64,000 nucleotides of DNA from JACQFZ01 sp045810625 (GTDB taxonomy: Bacteria > Pseudomonadota > Gammaproteobacteria > Acidiferrobacterales > Sulfurifustaceae). The translations under genes were made by a program, and so were the position numbers. Within the stretch, counting starts at the first letter, position 1. Every line of letters begins with the position of its first letter. The notes under the pieces were generated by a model. That model made no database searches. It saw only the letters and a program-made list of their open reading frames with translations, and was not told the origin of the DNA. The stretch is from NCBI GenBank assembly GCA_045810625.1, contig JBJMVQ010000029.1:94281-158280 (forward strand), written 5' to 3'. Below, piece after piece: positions 26,330-33,630 of the stretch.

Positions 26330-27514
26330 ATGGCACAGGTCGAGTTGAATGCGGTGTGCAAGCGCTACGGCGATGTCGCCGTCGTGGCCGACGTTTCATT
26401 CACCGTGCCGAAAGGAACGCTGACGACGCTGCTCGGTCCGTCCGGCTGCGGCAAGACGACGATGTTGCGGCTGATCGCGGGGCTCGAGCTGCCGGAGCGC
26501 GGGCGCATCGTGATCGGCGGCGCCGACGTCAGCCGCACGCCCGCGGCGGACCGAGGCGCGGCGATGGTATTTCAAAGCTACGCGCTGTTTCCTCATATGA
26601 CGGTGCTCGACAACGTCGCGTACGGACTGCTCGTGCACGGAAAACCGCGCTGTTACGCGCACGAGCGTGCGCGCACGGTTTTGCGGGCAGTGCAGCTCGA
26701 GGCGCACGCCGAGCGCTTGCCGTCGCAGCTTTCCGGCGGTCAGCAGCAGCGGGTTGCGATCGCGCGTGCGCTGGTGCTCGAGCCCGACGTGCTCCTCTTC
26801 GACGAGCCGCTGTCGAATCTCGACGCGCGGCTGCGCCGGGCGATGCGCGCGGAAATCCGCGAGCTGCAGCGGCGATTCGGTCTCACCGTGGTGTACGTCA
26901 CGCACGATCAGAGCGAGGCGATGGCGATATCGGATCAGATCGTCGTCCTCAACGGCGGACGCGTCGCGCAGGCCGGCTCACCGCACGAGCTGTACCACGC
27001 GCCGGTGGACGAATTCGTGGCCGCGTTCATGGGCGATTGCAACGTCGTGGACGGCGAGCTGCTCGGCGACGCCGATACCGCCAGCCGGCTGCGCCTCGGC
27101 GACCTCGAGCTGGACGTTTCCGGCCGCGGTTTTACGGCCGGGCCGGTGCGTGTCGCGGTTCGGCCTGAGGGGGTACGTCTCGCGCCAAGCGACGGTCGCG
27201 GAATGTGTGCGACGGTTCGGTCGACGACGTGCCTCGGCAGCGTGACCGAAATCCGGCTCGACACGGCGTTCGGCGAATGGCTCGCGCTCGCGATGGGATC
27301 GACAGCGTCATGTCGCGCGGGCGATCGCGTCAAGCTCGATTTCGACGCCGCATGCGTGATGCCGCTCGGACACGGATCCGGCGTGAGCGTGGCGGGGGTC
27401 GCGGAAGAGGGAGGAAATGCTCGGCGAGCGGAAAGCGAATCGAAGCATGCCAATTCGAACGACAACGCGCACTGCGATTCGGCGGTTGGCCGGATTGCAC
27501 GAGCCCGGCGGTGA
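26330..27514 (+). CDS. ABC transporter ATP-binding protein, iron(III)/polyamine type
   Basis: A 394-residue ATPase. Walker A GPSGCGKTT is near residues 35-43, the Q-loop in MVFQSYALFPHM, the signature LSGGQQQRVAIARAL (about 130-144), Walker B VLLFDEPLSNLD and the H-loop VYVTHDQSEA. A C-terminal TOBE-like regulatory domain follows (about 240-350). The last 35 residues (from NARRAESES) are hydrophilic and low in complexity. It begins 8 bp after the permease stop and completes the importer. Confidence 0.88.
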   Translation: MAQVELNAVCKRYGDVAVVADVSFTVPKGTLTTLLGPSGCGKTTMLRLIAGLELPERGRIVIGGADVSRTPAADRGAAMVFQSYALFPHMTVLDNVAYGLLVHGKPRCYAHERARTVLRAVQLEAHAERLPSQLSGGQQQRVAIARALVLEPDVLLFDEPLSNLDARLRRAMRAEIRELQRRFGLTVVYVTHDQSEAMAISDQIVVLNGGRVAQAGSPHELYHAPVDEFVAAFMGDCNVVDGELLGDADTASRLRLGDLELDVSGRGFTAGPVRVAVRPEGVRLAPSDGRGMCATVRSTTCLGSVTEIRLDTAFGEWLALAMGSTASCRAGDRVKLDFDAACVMPLGHGSGVSVAGVAEEGGNARRAESESKHANSNDNAHCDSAVGRIARARR

Positions 27515-27565
27515 ACATCGACAACGACGGCGTTCAACACCAGTGGAAGCAAAAGGAGCACGACG

Positions 27566-28711
27566 ATGGGCAAGCAGCACAGCGTACACGCGGAAGCGGA
27601 ACCCTCCGAGCTGAGGGTAGGCCTCGAGGGAGTACCGGTCGCGAGAACCGCGATCAGTTATGCAAACGGGGAGAAGGGTGAGCTCGTTTATCGCGGCATT
27701 TGGGCCGGCGAGCTCGCGAAGGAGCGCACGTTCGAGGAGGTCGCCTATCTCATTCTTTACGGCAGACTGCCGACGCCGGTCGATCTCGCACAACTCAAGG
27801 CGACACTCGTCGCGCGCCGCACGCTCACGCGGCCGATCAAGCAGATCGTCGAAAGCGCGCCGCGTGAAGCGTCGTGCATGGCGGTGTTGCGCGCGGCACT
27901 GTCGGTGATCGTGCCCGAGGGCGGCGATTGGCCGCCGACCGTCGCGCAGGCGCTGGATATTCTGGCGAAGGCGCCGACGATCATTGCGCATCGGTACAAC
28001 CACATCAACAGCCGACCGGTGCGCGAGCCGCGCGGCGATCTCGATCACGTCGAGAACTATTTGTATATGCTGCTCGGTGACGTGGCGAAGCCCGGAATGG
28101 TGCGCGCACTCACCGCGTATCTCATCCTCGGCATGGATCACGACCTGAACGCGTCGACGTTCACGGCGCGCGTGGTTACTTCCACGCAGTCCGACATCGT
28201 TTCCGCGGTATGCGCCGCGATCGGCTCGCTGATTGGCCCGCTGCACGGCGGTGCGCCGTCCAAGGTCGATGATTTGCTCGACGACATCGGCAGCGAAGAA
28301 AAAGCCGAAAGCGTGCTCCGCCAGAAGATCGAGCACGGCGACCGACTCATGGGCTTCGGCCATCGCGTCTACAAAACCTGGGACCCGCGTGCGGCGGCGC
28401 TCAAATTCGTGGTGCAGCAACTGGAGCATCAGGACCCGCTGTTGCGCTTGAGTCTCCTGGTGGAGAGCACCGCGGTGCGGCTGCTCGAGGAATACAAGCC
28501 GGGGCGGAACCTGTACCCCAACGTCGAATTCTGGGCGGCTGCGGTACTACGCGCCGTCGGGGTACCGCGCGAGCTGTATACGCCGACGTTCTGTTGCAGT
28601 CGGATCGCGGGCTGGTGCGCTCATATACTGGAGCAGGCGAGCGACAACCGGTTGATTCGGCCAAGCGCGATTTACGTCGGCGCGCATCCGAAACACCCGC
28701 AGAAACGGTGA
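27566..28711 (+). CDS. Citrate synthase-family enzyme (paralogue)
   Basis: A 381-residue member of the citrate/2-methylcitrate synthase family, condensing acetyl- or propionyl-CoA with a 2-oxo acid. Catalytic-site histidines are at H192 (MDHDLNAS), H227 (GPLHGGAP) and H266 (GFGHRVYK). Where family members usually have the catalytic Asp in NVDF, this protein reads NVEFWAAA with Glu at 321. AAAAGGAG precedes the ATG, and it is the last gene of the operon. It may act on a pathway-specific 2-oxo acid instead of oxaloacetate; ordinary (methyl)citrate synthase activity is the alternative. Confidence 0.82.
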   Translation: MGKQHSVHAEAEPSELRVGLEGVPVARTAISYANGEKGELVYRGIWAGELAKERTFEEVAYLILYGRLPTPVDLAQLKATLVARRTLTRPIKQIVESAPREASCMAVLRAALSVIVPEGGDWPPTVAQALDILAKAPTIIAHRYNHINSRPVREPRGDLDHVENYLYMLLGDVAKPGMVRALTAYLILGMDHDLNASTFTARVVTSTQSDIVSAVCAAIGSLIGPLHGGAPSKVDDLLDDIGSEEKAESVLRQKIEHGDRLMGFGHRVYKTWDPRAAALKFVVQQLEHQDPLLRLSLLVESTAVRLLEEYKPGRNLYPNVEFWAAAVLRAVGVPRELYTPTFCCSRIAGWCAHILEQASDNRLIRPSAIYVGAHPKHPQKR

Positions 28712-28741
28712 AAGCGCTTTGGTTGGCGTTCGCATGCAGCG

Positions 28742-28767
28742 GCGGCCGCCATTCGCCCGGCGGCCGC
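28742..28767. terminator. GC-rich hairpin at the end of the operon
   Basis: A perfect 9-bp inverted repeat, GCGGCCGCC/GGCGGCCGC with an 8-nt loop, lies in the 75-bp gap between the convergent citrate synthase and cupin genes. There is no T-tract, so intrinsic termination is uncertain. Confidence 0.4.
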
Positions 28768-28786
28768 GGGCGGTTCGACGCGCGAG

Positions 28787-29287
28787 CTATTTGCCCTCGT
28801 CGCTCCAGTAGTCAACCGATGTGCCGAGCCGGCCGAAGTACGTAAAGGTGCGCTTGTCCTTGGCGCCACCCGGCGCGGCTCCCGCGAAGGCGCCGAATTT
28901 TCCGGAATCGGGATAGAGCATGATGTCCGGCTCGACCATCGTGCTGACGCACAAATACTTAAGGTCTTCGGCGGAATTGTTGTAGATCTGATGCGCCTCG
29001 GCCTCGGTTCCCGCCGGCGCTGCGATGACGTCGCCGGCGCGAATCGGATACTCCGCGCCGGCATAACGCAGAAGTCCGCTGCCCGAGAGAATGAAGAACA
29101 TTTCTTCGTTGGCGAGGTGCGCGTGGTACGGCCACGCTTTCTTCCCGGGCGGCAGCACCGTCAGCCGGTAGCCGAGTTTCCTGCCGCCCACGAGCGGAGC
29201 GATGGACGCCATGTGGGCTTCGAATACGTCGGAGTATTTCTGGACGTCCAGCTTCAAGTCATCCAAATTGACGATCCGTTTGGTCAT
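28787..29287 (-). CDS. Cupin-domain protein
   Basis: A 166-residue single-domain cupin. Metal-binding cupin motif 1 reads WPYHAHLANEEMFFILSGSG (His-x-His followed by Glu) near residues 52-71, and motif 2 contains GDVIAAPAG with a His in EAHQIYNN near 96. The start is ATG 29287, with AAGGGA about 8 bp upstream, not an in-frame codon at 29347. Function is unknown; metal-dependent dioxygenase, isomerase and sugar-binding roles all occur in the family. It is the last gene before radC and may belong to the accessory island. Confidence 0.75.
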   Translation of the reverse strand: MTKRIVNLDDLKLDVQKYSDVFEAHMASIAPLVGGRKLGYRLTVLPPGKKAWPYHAHLANEEMFFILSGSGLLRYAGAEYPIRAGDVIAAPAGTEAEAHQIYNNSAEDLKYLCVSTMVEPDIMLYPDSGKFGAFAGAAPGGAKDKRTFTYFGRLGTSVDYWSDEGK

Positions 29288-29423
29288 GTCGGTCCCTTTG
29301 ATTTCGTCGAGTAGGTCGGTGAGATACCCGGAAGTGCCGTGGCGCACCGTTTATTCCTGTCCGAGCCTAGTGTTAAAGTGTATCGGTTTTACTCGCGGTC
29401 ACAACCAGAACAAACGGAGCTTC

Positions 29424-30098
29424 GTGGCGATTACGGATTGGCCGGCGGCCGAACGGCCGCGCGAGAAGCTGCTTGCGCAGGGGCCGCGCAGTCTCTCGGA
29501 TGCCGAGCTGCTCGCGATCTTTTTCCGAACCGGTACACCCGGGCGAACGGCCGTCGACGTTGCCCGCGAGGTGCTCGCCCGGTTCGGCGGCCTGCGTAAC
29601 CTGCTTGCCGCCGAGCGCGACGTGCTGTGCGAGACGCCCGGTCTCGGCGAGGCCAAATACATTCAACTCGTCGCGGCGCTCGAAATGGGCCGGCGCCATC
29701 TGGAATCCCGTCTCACTCGTGGCGACGCGTTGGAGTCGCCCCGAGACACACTCGATTACCTCCAAGCGAGTCTGCGCGACCGTCCTTATGAGGTCTTCTG
29801 CTGCCTGTTCCTGGATAATCGGCACCGGATTCTGGCTTTCGAGGAGCTGTTCCGCGGAACGTTGAATGGGACCGCCGTGTACCCCCGCGAGGTCGTCAAG
29901 CGAGCGCTCGCCCTGAACGCCGCCGCGGTGATCCTGGTGCACAACCACCCTTCCGGGGTCGCGGAACCCAGCCGGGCGGACCAGACGCTCACGGCGCGCC
30001 TGAAGGAAGCGCTCGCCCTGGTGGACATCCGCATCCTCGACCACCTGATTGTGGGCGACGGCGAGTCGGTTTCCTTCAGCGAGCGCGGCCTGCTTTAA
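29424..30098 (+). CDS. radC: RadC-family JAB/MPN-domain protein
   Basis: A 224-residue RadC protein. The helix-hairpin-helix-like N-terminus (PREKLLAQGPRSLSDAELLA) precedes the JAB metalloprotease-like domain with the VHNHPSG metal motif (about residue 172) and downstream Asp in SRADQTLT. Its role in DNA repair is doubtful historically. The GTG start at 29424 follows CGGAG. It heads the conserved radC-rpmB-rpmG block, normally divergent from coaBC; here coaBC is 18 kb away. Confidence 0.93.
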   Translation: MAITDWPAAERPREKLLAQGPRSLSDAELLAIFFRTGTPGRTAVDVAREVLARFGGLRNLLAAERDVLCETPGLGEAKYIQLVAALEMGRRHLESRLTRGDALESPRDTLDYLQASLRDRPYEVFCCLFLDNRHRILAFEELFRGTLNGTAVYPREVVKRALALNAAAVILVHNHPSGVAEPSRADQTLTARLKEALALVDIRILDHLIVGDGESVSFSERGLL

Positions 30099-30110
30099 GG
30101 ACCCCCGGTC

Positions 30111-30135
30111 CAGGCTACCCACGGTAGCCTGTTTC
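30111..30135 (+). terminator. Terminator/hairpin after radC
   Basis: CAGGCTACC-CAC-GGTAGCCTG is a perfect 9-bp stem with a 3-nt loop followed by TTTC. It separates radC from the ribosomal protein promoter. Confidence 0.65.
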
Positions 30136-30136
30136 T

Positions 30137-30144
30137 GGTATAAA
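30137..30144 (+). promoter_or_regulatory. rpmB: Candidate -10 element of the rpmB-rpmG promoter
   Basis: GGTATAAA at 30137-30144 is preceded by T, giving an extended -10 (TGGTATAAA) about 45 bp before the rpmB start. It partly follows the radC hairpin. Confidence 0.45.
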
Positions 30145-30188
30145 ACCGCTCCTTTTTTAGCCGTATCCCGGCATTTCGGAGCGATTCA

Positions 30189-30425
30189 ATGGCGAGAGTC
30201 TGTCAGATCACCGGCAAGCGCGTTCGGGTCGGTAACAATGTTTCTCACGCCAACAACAAGACCAAGCGGCGGTTTCTGCCGAACCTGCACTACCGGCGCC
30301 TGTGGGTCGAGAGCGAGCAGCGCTGGGTGACCCTGAGGCTGTCGCACCAGGGTCTGCGCACCATCGACAAGAAGGGCATCGATGCCGTGCTCGCCGACTT
30401 GCGGGCGCGCGGCGAACGGATTTAA
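30189..30425 (+). CDS. rpmB: 50S ribosomal protein L28
   Basis: A 78-residue L28 of normal length. MARVCQITGKRVRVGNNVSH and NNKTKRRFLPNLHYRRLW are diagnostic. It is followed 12 bp later by rpmG; the pair is co-transcribed in almost all bacteria of this group. It binds 23S rRNA in the large subunit. It has no zinc-binding cysteine quartet (a single Cys), the C-minus form. Confidence 0.97.
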   Translation: MARVCQITGKRVRVGNNVSHANNKTKRRFLPNLHYRRLWVESEQRWVTLRLSHQGLRTIDKKGIDAVLADLRARGERI

Positions 30426-30437
30426 CAGGAGCGGGCC

Positions 30438-30605
30438 ATGGCCAAGGCAGTACGCGAAAAGATCAAGCTGGTTTCCAGCGCGGGGACCGGACATTTTTAT
30501 ACGACCACCAAGAACCGCCGGACGATGACGGACAAGCTGGAGCTGAAAAAGTACGATCCGGTCGCCCGGAAGCACGTCATCTACAAGGAAGGAAAGATCA
30601 AGTAA
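30438..30605 (+). CDS. rpmG: 50S ribosomal protein L33
   Basis: A 55-residue L33 reading MAKAVREKIKLVSSAGTGHF, then YTTTKNRRTMTDKLELKKYD. It lacks cysteines and so is the zinc-independent form. AGGAG stands a few bases before ATG 30438. It is the second gene of the rpmB-rpmG unit and ends just before a terminator. Confidence 0.97.
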   Translation: MAKAVREKIKLVSSAGTGHFYTTTKNRRTMTDKLELKKYDPVARKHVIYKEGKIK

Positions 30606-30636
30606 GCGCGCGATTCGCGCGTACGTTGTACCCGAT

Positions 30637-30665
30637 GCCCGCCGATCAGCGGGCTTTGTCGTTTT
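30637..30665 (+). terminator. Rho-independent terminator of rpmB-rpmG
   Basis: The 6-bp stem GCCCGC/GCGGGC (30637-30642, 30649-30654) is followed by TTTGTCGTTTTT. It could also serve the convergent MFS gene. Confidence 0.75.
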
Positions 30666-30691
30666 TGGGTTTGCGAATCCGAGCGACTCGG

Positions 30692-31939
30692 TCAGTCAGT
30701 CGCCGGCGCCGGTACCACGGTTTTCGCCAGGCTGCCGACAATGACAGACGCGATGAGATTGGCCGCGATACTGGCGACGATCGGGACTGTGTAGCTGTGG
30801 CTGATGTCGAAGGCAAAACCCGCCGCACTCGGGCCAATTAATGTGCCGAATGCGACACTCGTGTAGAGAATGCCGATGATGCCGCTGACGTTGCGTCCGC
30901 CGAAGTAGTCCATTACGACGGCGGGAAGCACCGCGACCCATCCCCCGTAAAAGACGCCATAGGTGAACGCAAAGGCAGCGAGCGCCCAGAAGCTCTGCGA
31001 GAACGTCCAGATCACCAGCGCGAGCGCCATGCCTACATGCATGGCGAATAGGGCGTGGGTGCGGCCGAGCCGGTCGGCAACGCCGCCGAGAAAAAAGCGG
31101 CCCGCCGTGCTGCCGATGCCAACGATTCCGAGCAGGAACACAGCGGCTCGTTGTGGGAAGCCGAGGTCGTCGGCATACGGAACGAGGTGAACAAACGGCA
31201 CGAACGCTCCGAACGAGCAGATCAGGCAAGCAGCGTAGAGCGCGGCAAACCGCCGAGACCTGATGGCGTCGCGGACCGACGCGCCGGTGGCGGGTTGCGA
31301 TCGAGAGCCGGTTTGCTGCGCGTCGCCGTCCGGGCTGAGCCCGCGATCGCGCGGGTCGTTTTCGATCAGCAATGCCATTGCCGCGCCGACAACAGCGGTG
31401 ATGGCGCCGAGGGCGAGGTAGGCGTTGCGCCAGCCAAGGTTCTCGATAAGTAGCGCGGCGAGCGGCGGCATGACGAGCGTGCCGACACCAATACCGCTCA
31501 CGGCGAGACCGGAGGCAAAGCCGCGACGCCGGGAAAACCAACGCTGTACGGCGCCTAGCGCCGGAACATAGGAACAACCAATCCCGAGTCCCACCCCGAG
31601 ACCGTAGGCCGCGTAAACCTCCACGAGAGTTCGTGCTGTGCTGGCAAAGGCGAGACCGACGCCGATCAGAATCATTCCGGTAACGGCCAAACGACGGGAA
31701 CCCCAACGGTCTGCCAGAGGGCCACTCACGACGCCCAGAGCAAAATAGAGAAAGCCAGCGAGCGAAAAGACGAGCGAGACCGAACCGCGGGACGCAGCGA
31801 AGTCTTTCTGCAACGGCTCGACAAAAGCACTGAAGGTGTAAGCGCTGCCGAATCCCATCAGGGTCACGGCGAACGCGGCGGCAACCACAAACCAGCCGTA
31901 GAAGATGCGCGGACGGAGCGGGGCGGACTCGTTACTCAC
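30692..31939 (-). CDS. MFS transporter (monocarboxylate/oxalate-formate type)
   Basis: A 415-residue 12-helix carrier starting RIFYGWFVVAAAFAVTL, typical of the OFA/monocarboxylate porter branch. The loop 2-3 motif ADRWGSRRLAVTG is present. I use GTG 31939 because GGAGG lies 7 bp upstream; a longer in-frame version starts at 31975. It is divergent from the CGNR regulator at 32070 across a 130-bp region bearing a large inverted repeat, a typical repressor-transporter pair. Organic acids are the likely substrates, by family only. Confidence 0.85.
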   Translation of the reverse strand: MSNESAPLRPRIFYGWFVVAAAFAVTLMGFGSAYTFSAFVEPLQKDFAASRGSVSLVFSLAGFLYFALGVVSGPLADRWGSRRLAVTGMILIGVGLAFASTARTLVEVYAAYGLGVGLGIGCSYVPALGAVQRWFSRRRGFASGLAVSGIGVGTLVMPPLAALLIENLGWRNAYLALGAITAVVGAAMALLIENDPRDRGLSPDGDAQQTGSRSQPATGASVRDAIRSRRFAALYAACLICSFGAFVPFVHLVPYADDLGFPQRAAVFLLGIVGIGSTAGRFFLGGVADRLGRTHALFAMHVGMALALVIWTFSQSFWALAAFAFTYGVFYGGWVAVLPAVVMDYFGGRNVSGIIGILYTSVAFGTLIGPSAAGFAFDISHSYTVPIVASIAANLIASVIVGSLAKTVVPAPATD

Positions 31940-32000
31940 AGGCGGCCTCCATGTTTGCACCCATGTTGTGATCAACGCTTACGGAGCGCAGCTTCCGGCG

Positions 32001-32066
32001 GACACCAGTAAACGATAATATAAGGTGTCTACCTGGGTCAACCAGGAAAAACGTTATACTGGTGTC
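32001..32066. promoter_or_regulatory. Long inverted repeat in the MFS/CGNR divergent promoter
   Basis: Left arm GACACCAGTAAACG (32001-32014) is matched by CGTTATACTGGTGTC (32052-32066), complementary over 14 bp with one extra base. Inside lies a perfect CCTGG-GTCAA-CCAGG (32032-32046) and another GGTGTC (32024-32029). This suggests cooperative binding of a dimeric or tetrameric regulator, probably the CGNR protein, controlling both genes. Confidence 0.65.
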
Positions 32067-32069
32067 GAC

Positions 32070-32678
32070 ATGCGTCTCTCGCGAAAACACGCCGTCCCCC
32101 CCGATCTCGCGCTGCTCTACGAGTTCGTGAACTCCCTCGACTTGCGCCGGTTTGTGCATCACGGTAAGCCGCACGAGACGGGCGACGAGCTTGGAACAGT
32201 TTCCGAACTCGAGCTTTGGATGCGGCGTCGCGCATTGCTGGACGCCGACGCACGGCTCGATCCGGACAGCCATCGAAGGGCGTTGGAACTGCGCGATGCG
32301 CTGCGGCGTTTCCTGCAGCTCGCGCCGGCGAATCGTCCGGCCGATACCCGCGCCGCCGCGTCGGTGAACGCCTCGGCCGCTACTTTTCCCATGATCGTGC
32401 ACGTGTCCGCCGGTGCTGTAGCCCTGCAACCCGCGGCCGGCATCCGCTCAGCCGGTCTCGGCAGAATCCTCGCGGAGCTTCAGCATGCCGGCGCGACCGG
32501 TCGGCTGGATCGGCTGAAGATGTGCGCGGCAGACGAGTGCCGTTGGGTGTTCTACGATCGCTCGAAGCCGGGTACCCGACGCTGGTGTGCCTCGACGCTC
32601 TGCGGCAACCGGGAAAAAACGCGTGCTTATCGACAGCGGCGCCGAGAGAGCACCGGTGTTCCGGATGCCTCCCGGTAG
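32070..32678 (+). CDS. ABATE/CGNR zinc-finger domain regulator
   Basis: A 202-residue protein with the stress-induced ABATE N-terminal domain (about 1-140, including LALLYEFVNSLD) and a C-terminal CGNR zinc finger: CAADECRWVFYDRSK, WCASTLCGN and RAYRQRRR (about 150-193). The paired cysteines and trailing basic tail suggest DNA binding. The start is ATG 32070; an in-frame opening at 32025 would read through the operator. By context it is the local regulator of the MFS gene. No ligand is known. Confidence 0.82.
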   Translation: MRLSRKHAVPPDLALLYEFVNSLDLRRFVHHGKPHETGDELGTVSELELWMRRRALLDADARLDPDSHRRALELRDALRRFLQLAPANRPADTRAAASVNASAATFPMIVHVSAGAVALQPAAGIRSAGLGRILAELQHAGATGRLDRLKMCAADECRWVFYDRSKPGTRRWCASTLCGNREKTRAYRQRRRESTGVPDASR

Positions 32679-32960
32679 GCTCGACTTATCGCCATGCGGA
32701 ACGGCTTTGCCGTAACGTTTAGCACGATATTTCGTCGCGCCCCGGTTTCGTCGAAACGTCCGACGAGAAGAACGGATACTTGAAAGCGGCGCACCGACGT
32801 TTCGCGGGCGCATCAAGAACGGATGAAGGAACAGTATCCGTCGAGGCGCAACCCGACCATTGGCGAATGCCCGGGTTGCCGGGCGAGTGAAGGTACCCGG
32901 CTATACAAGCCGCGGTTTTTATGACATATAGTTGTAGACGAGTGCTCAAAAGGTAAGACC

Positions 32961-33581
32961 GTGTACCCGTTAAGCCAGCAAGTGCTCCGGACCGATGCCT
33001 CTGGCATCCCGCTCGAGTGGATCGACTTCCGCGAAGCGGTGCGCGCGTACTATCTGGATCAGGTGGTCTTCTCTCTCGGTGTACCGCTTTATCACATCCA
33101 CGGCGGTTACAACGCCATCACCGGTAAGCGCTCTATCATCAACGTCAATTCGATCGTCGCGACGGACGGCGACAGTCATGCCGCCTTCAAGGCACGGGCG
33201 CACTACGTTCCGCCGCTCAACAATCAGGCCCTTTTCGCGCGCGACGCTCATATGTGCATGTACTGCGGCAGTCAGTTCCCGCCGAGAGGCTTGTCGCGCG
33301 ATCACATCGTTCCGCTAAGTCAGGGCGGGAGCGATTCGTGGAAGAATGTCGTGACGGCTTGCAAGCGCTGCAACAACCGAAAAGCGGGCCGTACCCCTGA
33401 GCGCGCCGGGATGGAACTTCTCGCGGTTCCATTCGTGCCCACGCACGCCGAGTACATTTATCTGCAGGGCAAGCGGGTGCTGGCGGACCAGATGGAATTC
33501 CTGCTCGCGCACTTCCCGCACTCGAGCCCGCTGCACGAGCGGTTGTCGCGCAAGATCCCGGGTCGTAGCTTCTACCAATAA
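32961..33581 (+). CDS. HNH endonuclease-domain protein
   Basis: A 206-residue protein with a classical HNH domain at about 97-145: a first zinc pair CMYCG, the catalytic SRDHIVPLSQGG, an Asn in KNVVTAC, and a second zinc pair CKRCNNRKAG. The N-terminal 95 residues form a conserved extension seen in stand-alone chromosomal HNH proteins of gammaproteobacteria. The GTG start at 32961 follows AAAGGT. There is no adjacent methylase, toxin partner or phage gene, so it is probably a resident nuclease of unknown role. Confidence 0.85.
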   Translation: MYPLSQQVLRTDASGIPLEWIDFREAVRAYYLDQVVFSLGVPLYHIHGGYNAITGKRSIINVNSIVATDGDSHAAFKARAHYVPPLNNQALFARDAHMCMYCGSQFPPRGLSRDHIVPLSQGGSDSWKNVVTACKRCNNRKAGRTPERAGMELLAVPFVPTHAEYIYLQGKRVLADQMEFLLAHFPHSSPLHERLSRKIPGRSFYQ

Positions 33582-33606
33582 AAAACCCGCCAGCGGCGGG
33601 TTTTTT
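33580..33606. terminator. Bidirectional rho-independent terminator
   Basis: AAAAAACCCGCC-AGC-GGCGGGTTTTTT is perfectly symmetric with A and T tracts on both sides, placed between the convergent HNH and desaturase genes and serving both. Confidence 0.93.
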
Positions 33607-33630
33607 ATTTGGGCCCGATTTTCCGGCCTA

